Assembly: GCA_947483545.1 (NCBI GenBank)
Contig: CANKNP010000008.1
Location: forward strand, 1-35,508
DNA from: Deltaproteobacteria bacterium
GTDB taxonomy: Bacteria > Myxococcota > UBA796 > SXON01
Length of the DNA: 35,508 nt
Direction: 5' to 3'
The notes under the pieces are model-generated. The model saw only the letters and a list, made by a program, of their open reading frames with translations, did no database searches and was not told where the DNA came from. The stretch's first letter is position 1; each line of letters opens with the position of its first letter. Below, piece by piece: positions 31,954-35,508 of this stretch. A program made the position numbers and the translations under genes.

Positions 31954-32835
31954 CTAGGGCATCCGCCCCACCACCACCTGTCGGCCCTCCCGCCACATCA
32001 GGTAGACGCCGCCCATCGACGGCCAGCGCTGGTCCCCGGCTCGCTCCAGGTGGAGCCCGCTCGAGCAGCGGATGTCGATGTCGCCGCCGGTCGCGAGGCC
32101 TGCGCGGTCCTCCCAACACGCAACGGTCCCGTCGTCGTTCACGGCCAGCCCGGCCATGAAGCCGGTGTCCGCGGGGAACGTGGATCGGACCTGCAGGTCG
32201 ACGTCGTAGCGAACGACCTGGTCGGGCTCCACCCACCAGACGGACCGCGCTGCACCGGCGACGTGGTGCTGATCTTCGGGACCGCCGCCGATCACGGTGG
32301 GACGGCCCTTCTCAAGGCCGCCGACCTCCCCAGCCAACGCGACGATCCAGACATCCCGTGCCTCGCCAGCCTGCGTCCAGGCGGCCCAACCGTCCCCGAC
32401 GGCGACCGGCTCGGCAGGGAGCGGCGCGGCGGTGAAGCGCGGCCAGGTGGATGCTGTCAGGTCCACAGCCTCGACGTGATCGGCGTAGGCGACCACCGCT
32501 GTCCCCAGGGCCAGTGCTGGCGGGACCAGCGGTTGGAAGGGGACAGTCGGCGGCCAGACTCCGCCGATGGGCCCCCGAACGGCCTGTGGGAGCACCCAAG
32601 CGCCCGCGCTTCGACCTGGCGCCCAGAGCCATCCGTCTCCGAGCCCAGGCGACAAGACCGGCGCGGTGAGCGTGACCATCCGGCCATCTTGAAGCGACAC
32701 CGCGACGTTGACACGGTCATCGCCGACACAGCCAACCACCCAGTGGCCAGCGAGCGCAGGGTAGCGGTCGTCCCCGCACCGGGCAGCGGTCAGGACCCCG
32801 ACAGACCGCACGTCCTCAAGCGCGACGCCGGGCAC
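31954..32835 (-). CDS. Putative beta-propeller protein
   Basis: 293 aa from GTG 32835, 4 bp after the PKD gene stop. The start is uncertain: there is no ATG near the N-terminus and no signal peptide, although all neighbours on this strand are lipoproteins. The body has repeating Trp/Gly-rich beta units (VAVGDGWAAWTQAGEARDVWIVAL, AARSVWWVEPDQVVRYDV, GLAVNDDGTVACWEDRAG, GGVYLMWREGRQVVV) like TolB-type or WD-like propellers. No catalytic motif is recognised. Stop TAG. It is in the same direction as the PKD genes and the sulfatase and probably part of their transcript. Confidence 0.65.
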   Translation of the reverse strand: MPGVALEDVRSVGVLTAARCGDDRYPALAGHWVVGCVGDDRVNVAVSLQDGRMVTLTAPVLSPGLGDGWLWAPGRSAGAWVLPQAVRGPIGGVWPPTVPFQPLVPPALALGTAVVAYADHVEAVDLTASTWPRFTAAPLPAEPVAVGDGWAAWTQAGEARDVWIVALAGEVGGLEKGRPTVIGGGPEDQHHVAGAARSVWWVEPDQVVRYDVDLQVRSTFPADTGFMAGLAVNDDGTVACWEDRAGLATGGDIDIRCSSGLHLERAGDQRWPSMGGVYLMWREGRQVVVGRMP

Positions 32836-32839
32836 GCGC

Positions 32840-34228
32840 TCAGCGCGTGGAGGTGTCCGCCGTGCCGCAGCAGGTCGCGGTAAACCGCACGGTGTCGGTC
32901 GAGACCTCGCCGGTACAGTCGGTGACCGAGAGCTTGAGCGTGTAGGACACGTCCTCACATTCGTTGGGCTCGGTGGGCTCGATCTCTTCGAGGGTCACCT
33001 GCGTAGACAGCGAGGTGGTGTCGGCGATCGTGGCGTCGCCGCTCTCCACCGACCACTCCAGCACGATGGGGTCGCCATCTGGGTCCGTGACGCTCGCGTC
33101 TGAGCCCAGCGCGACGGTCTTGTCCGCGCACGCATCACAGTCGTACACGTAGCCGTCCTCCACGCAAACCCCGGACCCGGCGTCCGCAGCCTGATCGGTG
33201 CCCGCGTTCACCACGGGCCGGGTGTTGACGGTGCGCTCGGCCGCGACGACGCTCATGGTGTCCGGGGTTGACCAGCTCGTGCCGTCGTAGACGCTGCAGG
33301 AGAACACATAGGTCCCCGCCTGATCCGGGTAGATGGTCGGGTTGGCAAGCGAACGATCAGAGAACGACGCATCCGAGATGGCAGACGTGCTCGGCTTGCT
33401 CTGGACCGCCCAAGAGTAGGTGAGCGGGTCGCCGTCCGGGTCGGACGAGGCGGAGCAGTCCAGCGTGAGCGTGGTGCAATCTTCCGCGAGGAGCTGGTCC
33501 GCCCCGGCGTTCGCGGTCGGCTCGCTGTCATCCGCGGTGGCCGTGATCGTGACCTCATCCGCGTTCGACGAGGCCAGCCCATTGTTGACGACGAGACTCA
33601 ACACGTACGCGCCCTTCGCGTCGAGCGCGAGCGTAGGCGAGGCCGAGGTCGTGTCGCTCACCGCGCTGGTCGAATTGCTCGGCTTGCTGACGAGGCTCCA
33701 GATGTACGTGAGCGACCGACCGACGGGATCGTAGCTGCCGGCGCCGGTCAGGGAGACGCTTGTGCCCACAGCCGCGGACTGATCGGGGCCCGCGTTGGCC
33801 ACCGGGATGTTCTCCGGCACCTCCGCCGTGATGATGACGTAGTCTGCGGCGGAAGAGGCGCCCGAAGGGTCGGTCACGACCAACGCGACGACGTACGTGC
33901 CGACCATGTCCGGGAGGAACGTGGTGGTCACCGCCTCGGAGGAGTGGTTCGCGGAGAACGCGGACTCCCGCTCCATCATCCCCGAGCCCTCCGGCACATG
34001 GTCGAACGACCAAACGTAGCTGAGCAAATCACCGTCCGCGTCCACCGAGCCGGTGCCGGACAGCGTGATCGTGGCGTCCGCAGGCTGAGTCTGATCGGGC
34101 CCGGCGTTCGCCGTAGGCGCCCGGTTGGTCGCGGTCGTGCCGCGCGTGCCTTGCGAGTCCACCTCTTTCGGGGTGCACGACGCGAGGGACACCGCCAAGG
34201 CCAGGGTAAAGGAAAGGTAAGGTCGCAT
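32840..34228 (-). CDS. PKD-repeat lipoprotein 1
   Basis: 462 aa from ATG 34228 with GGAG about 7 bp upstream. The signal peptide ends in lipobox LASC (C18). Four PKD/Ig-like repeats follow at about 37-135, 142-231, 237-329 and 338-453; the first three start [P]xANAG[PA]DQ and contain D-x-DGDxLxYxW or close variants. The fourth is distinct, with C-x8-C-x2-C (C355, C364, C367) and later C424, C438 and C453-C454, suggesting disulfides. Such repeats mediate surface or polysaccharide contacts. It is a tandem paralogue of the next gene upstream (11-bp gap). Confidence 0.85.
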   Translation of the reverse strand: MRPYLSFTLALAVSLASCTPKEVDSQGTRGTTATNRAPTANAGPDQTQPADATITLSGTGSVDADGDLLSYVWSFDHVPEGSGMMERESAFSANHSSEAVTTTFLPDMVGTYVVALVVTDPSGASSAADYVIITAEVPENIPVANAGPDQSAAVGTSVSLTGAGSYDPVGRSLTYIWSLVSKPSNSTSAVSDTTSASPTLALDAKGAYVLSLVVNNGLASSNADEVTITATADDSEPTANAGADQLLAEDCTTLTLDCSASSDPDGDPLTYSWAVQSKPSTSAISDASFSDRSLANPTIYPDQAGTYVFSCSVYDGTSWSTPDTMSVVAAERTVNTRPVVNAGTDQAADAGSGVCVEDGYVYDCDACADKTVALGSDASVTDPDGDPIVLEWSVESGDATIADTTSLSTQVTLEEIEPTEPNECEDVSYTLKLSVTDCTGEVSTDTVRFTATCCGTADTSTR

Positions 34229-34239
34229 CGTCGCTCCGC

Positions 34240-35508
34240 TCAGTAGGTGCCGGTGCAGGTGTAGGTGATCGTCACCGAGTCGGAGGCGCTGTCGGCGCAG
34301 TCGCTGACCTCGAGGTCCACGGTCCAAGAACGGGTCTCGGTCACGTTCCGCTCGGAGGGGAACGAGGGCGTCACCACGCGCGTGGTCGCGCTGTTCGGGC
34401 TGTCGAGCGTGAGCTCTCCAGACGGATCCGACCAGCGGAACTGGAGCTCATCGCCGTCCACGGGATCATCGGACGCGGTGCCGTCGAGCGTCACATCGTC
34501 CGCCGGACAGTCCTCACACGTGAACACGTACGAGGCGGTCTCGCACTCAGGCTCGCGGCTGATCGTCTCGTCCTCGCCCGCGTTGGCGATGGGGAGCGCG
34601 TTGCCATCGACATCCTGGAAGGTGAGCACCACGACGTCCGGCGGGGAGTCCTGGGTGCCGTCGTTCACCTGCAGCTCAAAGGTGTACTCGCCGGCAATGT
34701 CCCATTCAAACGTCGGGGCTGGAAGGGTGCGGTCGTTGAAGCTGGCGTCGGTCGCGGTGGACCCGGACGGCCCCGACACCAGGGACCACTCGTAGGTGAG
34801 CGCGGCGCCCTCGGGATCGTAGCTGCCGTAGCCGTTGAGCTCAAAGTGGTGCTCGGTGCACGGCGAGAGCGCGGTGCTGCTGCCGGCATCCGCGATCGGC
34901 GCCTGATTGCCGGAGCCTACGGTGATCGCGCAGTAGGCCGGATCCGACCACACCTCGCCGTCGCTGACCGCGAGGGAGACGACGAACACCGCGGCGCAAT
35001 CGGGCACAAACGCTGCCAGCGAGGAGGTGCCGTTGTACACGTCGCCGTTGGAGAGCGTTGAGCAGTCGGGGATCGCCGAGAGGGTCCAACTGTAGGAGAG
35101 GGGCATCCCCTCGGGGTCTGTGGAGGCTGCACCGTCCAGATCCACGCGCTGGTCAACCTCTGCGGTGAGGTTGCCGCCGCAGTTCGCCGTGGGCTTGCTG
35201 CTGGACGAGGAGATGTTGACCACCACCAGATCTTGCTGGGACGTGGCCCCGGTCGCGTCGGCGACCGTCAGCGAGAACACGTAGGCGCCGACCGCATCCG
35301 GCGTGAACGTGGGCTTCGACGGGTCCGTGAGGTTGAGGCTCCCAGCATCGACCTGCGAGTCCGTAGGCACCGTTTCGAGGGTCCAGACATAGGAGGGCGT
35401 GCTGCCGTCGCAGACCACGCTCCCCGAGCCGTCCAAGGTGACCACGACCCCGGGGGCGCCGGTCTGGTCTACGCCAGCGCTCGCCGTGGGGGACGTGCAA
35501 GCGGCGGC
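34240..35508 (-). CDS. PKD-repeat lipoprotein 2 (5' end beyond window)
   Basis: 422 codons in the window; the frame is open to the last base. The visible N-terminus reads AAACTSPTASAGVDQ, so the lipobox (xAAC) is just inside the edge and only the signal peptide is missing. Four PKD/Ig-like repeats follow, starting PTASAGVDQ, PTANCGGN, PIADAGSS and PIANAGEDE. The fourth carries C-x8-C-x2-C with the same spacing as in PKD lipoprotein 1 and a conserved terminal WTVDLEVSDC segment. It ends in TGA 11 bp before the paralogue. A GTG at 35445 is an internal codon, not the start. Confidence 0.85.
   Translation of the reverse strand, partial: AAACTSPTASAGVDQTGAPGVVVTLDGSGSVVCDGSTPSYVWTLETVPTDSQVDAGSLNLTDPSKPTFTPDAVGAYVFSLTVADATGATSQQDLVVVNISSSSSKPTANCGGNLTAEVDQRVDLDGAASTDPEGMPLSYSWTLSAIPDCSTLSNGDVYNGTSSLAAFVPDCAAVFVVSLAVSDGEVWSDPAYCAITVGSGNQAPIADAGSSTALSPCTEHHFELNGYGSYDPEGAALTYEWSLVSGPSGSTATDASFNDRTLPAPTFEWDIAGEYTFELQVNDGTQDSPPDVVVLTFQDVDGNALPIANAGEDETISREPECETASYVFTCEDCPADDVTLDGTASDDPVDGDELQFRWSDPSGELTLDSPNSATTRVVTPSFPSERNVTETRSWTVDLEVSDCADSASDSVTITYTCTGTY

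Overview
The window is a GC-rich, gene-dense piece of bacterial chromosome. It looks like a myxobacterium-type organism (Myxococcota or a related former deltaproteobacterial lineage). The signs are a large Ser/Thr kinase-AAA ATPase regulator, many lipoproteins with Asp/Ser/Thr-rich tethers after the lipobox, a MopE-type metal-binding motif, PKD-repeat lipoproteins, and secreted sulfatase and hydrolase genes. This placement is inferred from protein style only; no rRNA or other taxonomic marker is present. Two housekeeping genes, leuS and asd, and mutS2 are scattered among accessory genes. I see no tRNA, rRNA, CRISPR array, insertion sequence or phage gene.

Layout. 1-2484: hairpin and mutS2 (+). 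2548-2670: two head-to-head REP-like palindromic units. 2685-4361 (-): a CotH-type lipoprotein with MopE-like and C-type-lectin-like tails. 4362-4786: non-coding, with a third REP-like unit and a 7-bp tandem repeat. 4787-9906 (+): Ser/Thr kinase-ATPase, then a DUF3604/PHP-type lipoprotein. 9916-14914 (-): asd, an intact lipoxygenase and an ankyrin-repeat gene, tightly packed. 14949-18138 (+): divergent, translationally coupled three-gene unit of a FabZ-like dehydratase, a CrtI/retinol-saturase-like FAD enzyme and a FabF-like ketosynthase. 18164-22775 (+): alpha-glucan phosphorylase, an ATP-grasp-like protein and an endoglycoceramidase-like GH5 lipoprotein. 22772-26634 (-): a probable outer-membrane protein, leuS and a small membrane protein. 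26756-29846 (+): a four-gene coupled unit of WYL regulator, unknown protein, metallo-beta-lactamase-fold hydrolase and small lipoprotein. 29882-35508 (-): a sulfatase broken by an in-frame TAG, a propeller-like protein and two tandem PKD lipoproteins, the last one cut by the window edge.

How the genes may work together. The most notable region is 9.9-18.1 kb. A dedicated dehydratase/desaturase-like/ketosynthase operon, of the kind proposed for unusual or polyunsaturated acyl chains (similar parts occur among candidate ladderane genes of anammox bacteria), lies back-to-back with a complete lipoxygenase, an enzyme that oxygenates polyunsaturated acyl chains. An endoglycoceramidase-like hydrolase, a sulfatase and a lectin-tailed CotH protein fit an organism that attacks or modifies complex lipids and glycans, perhaps eukaryotic ones. 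These links are inference from gene order and motifs.
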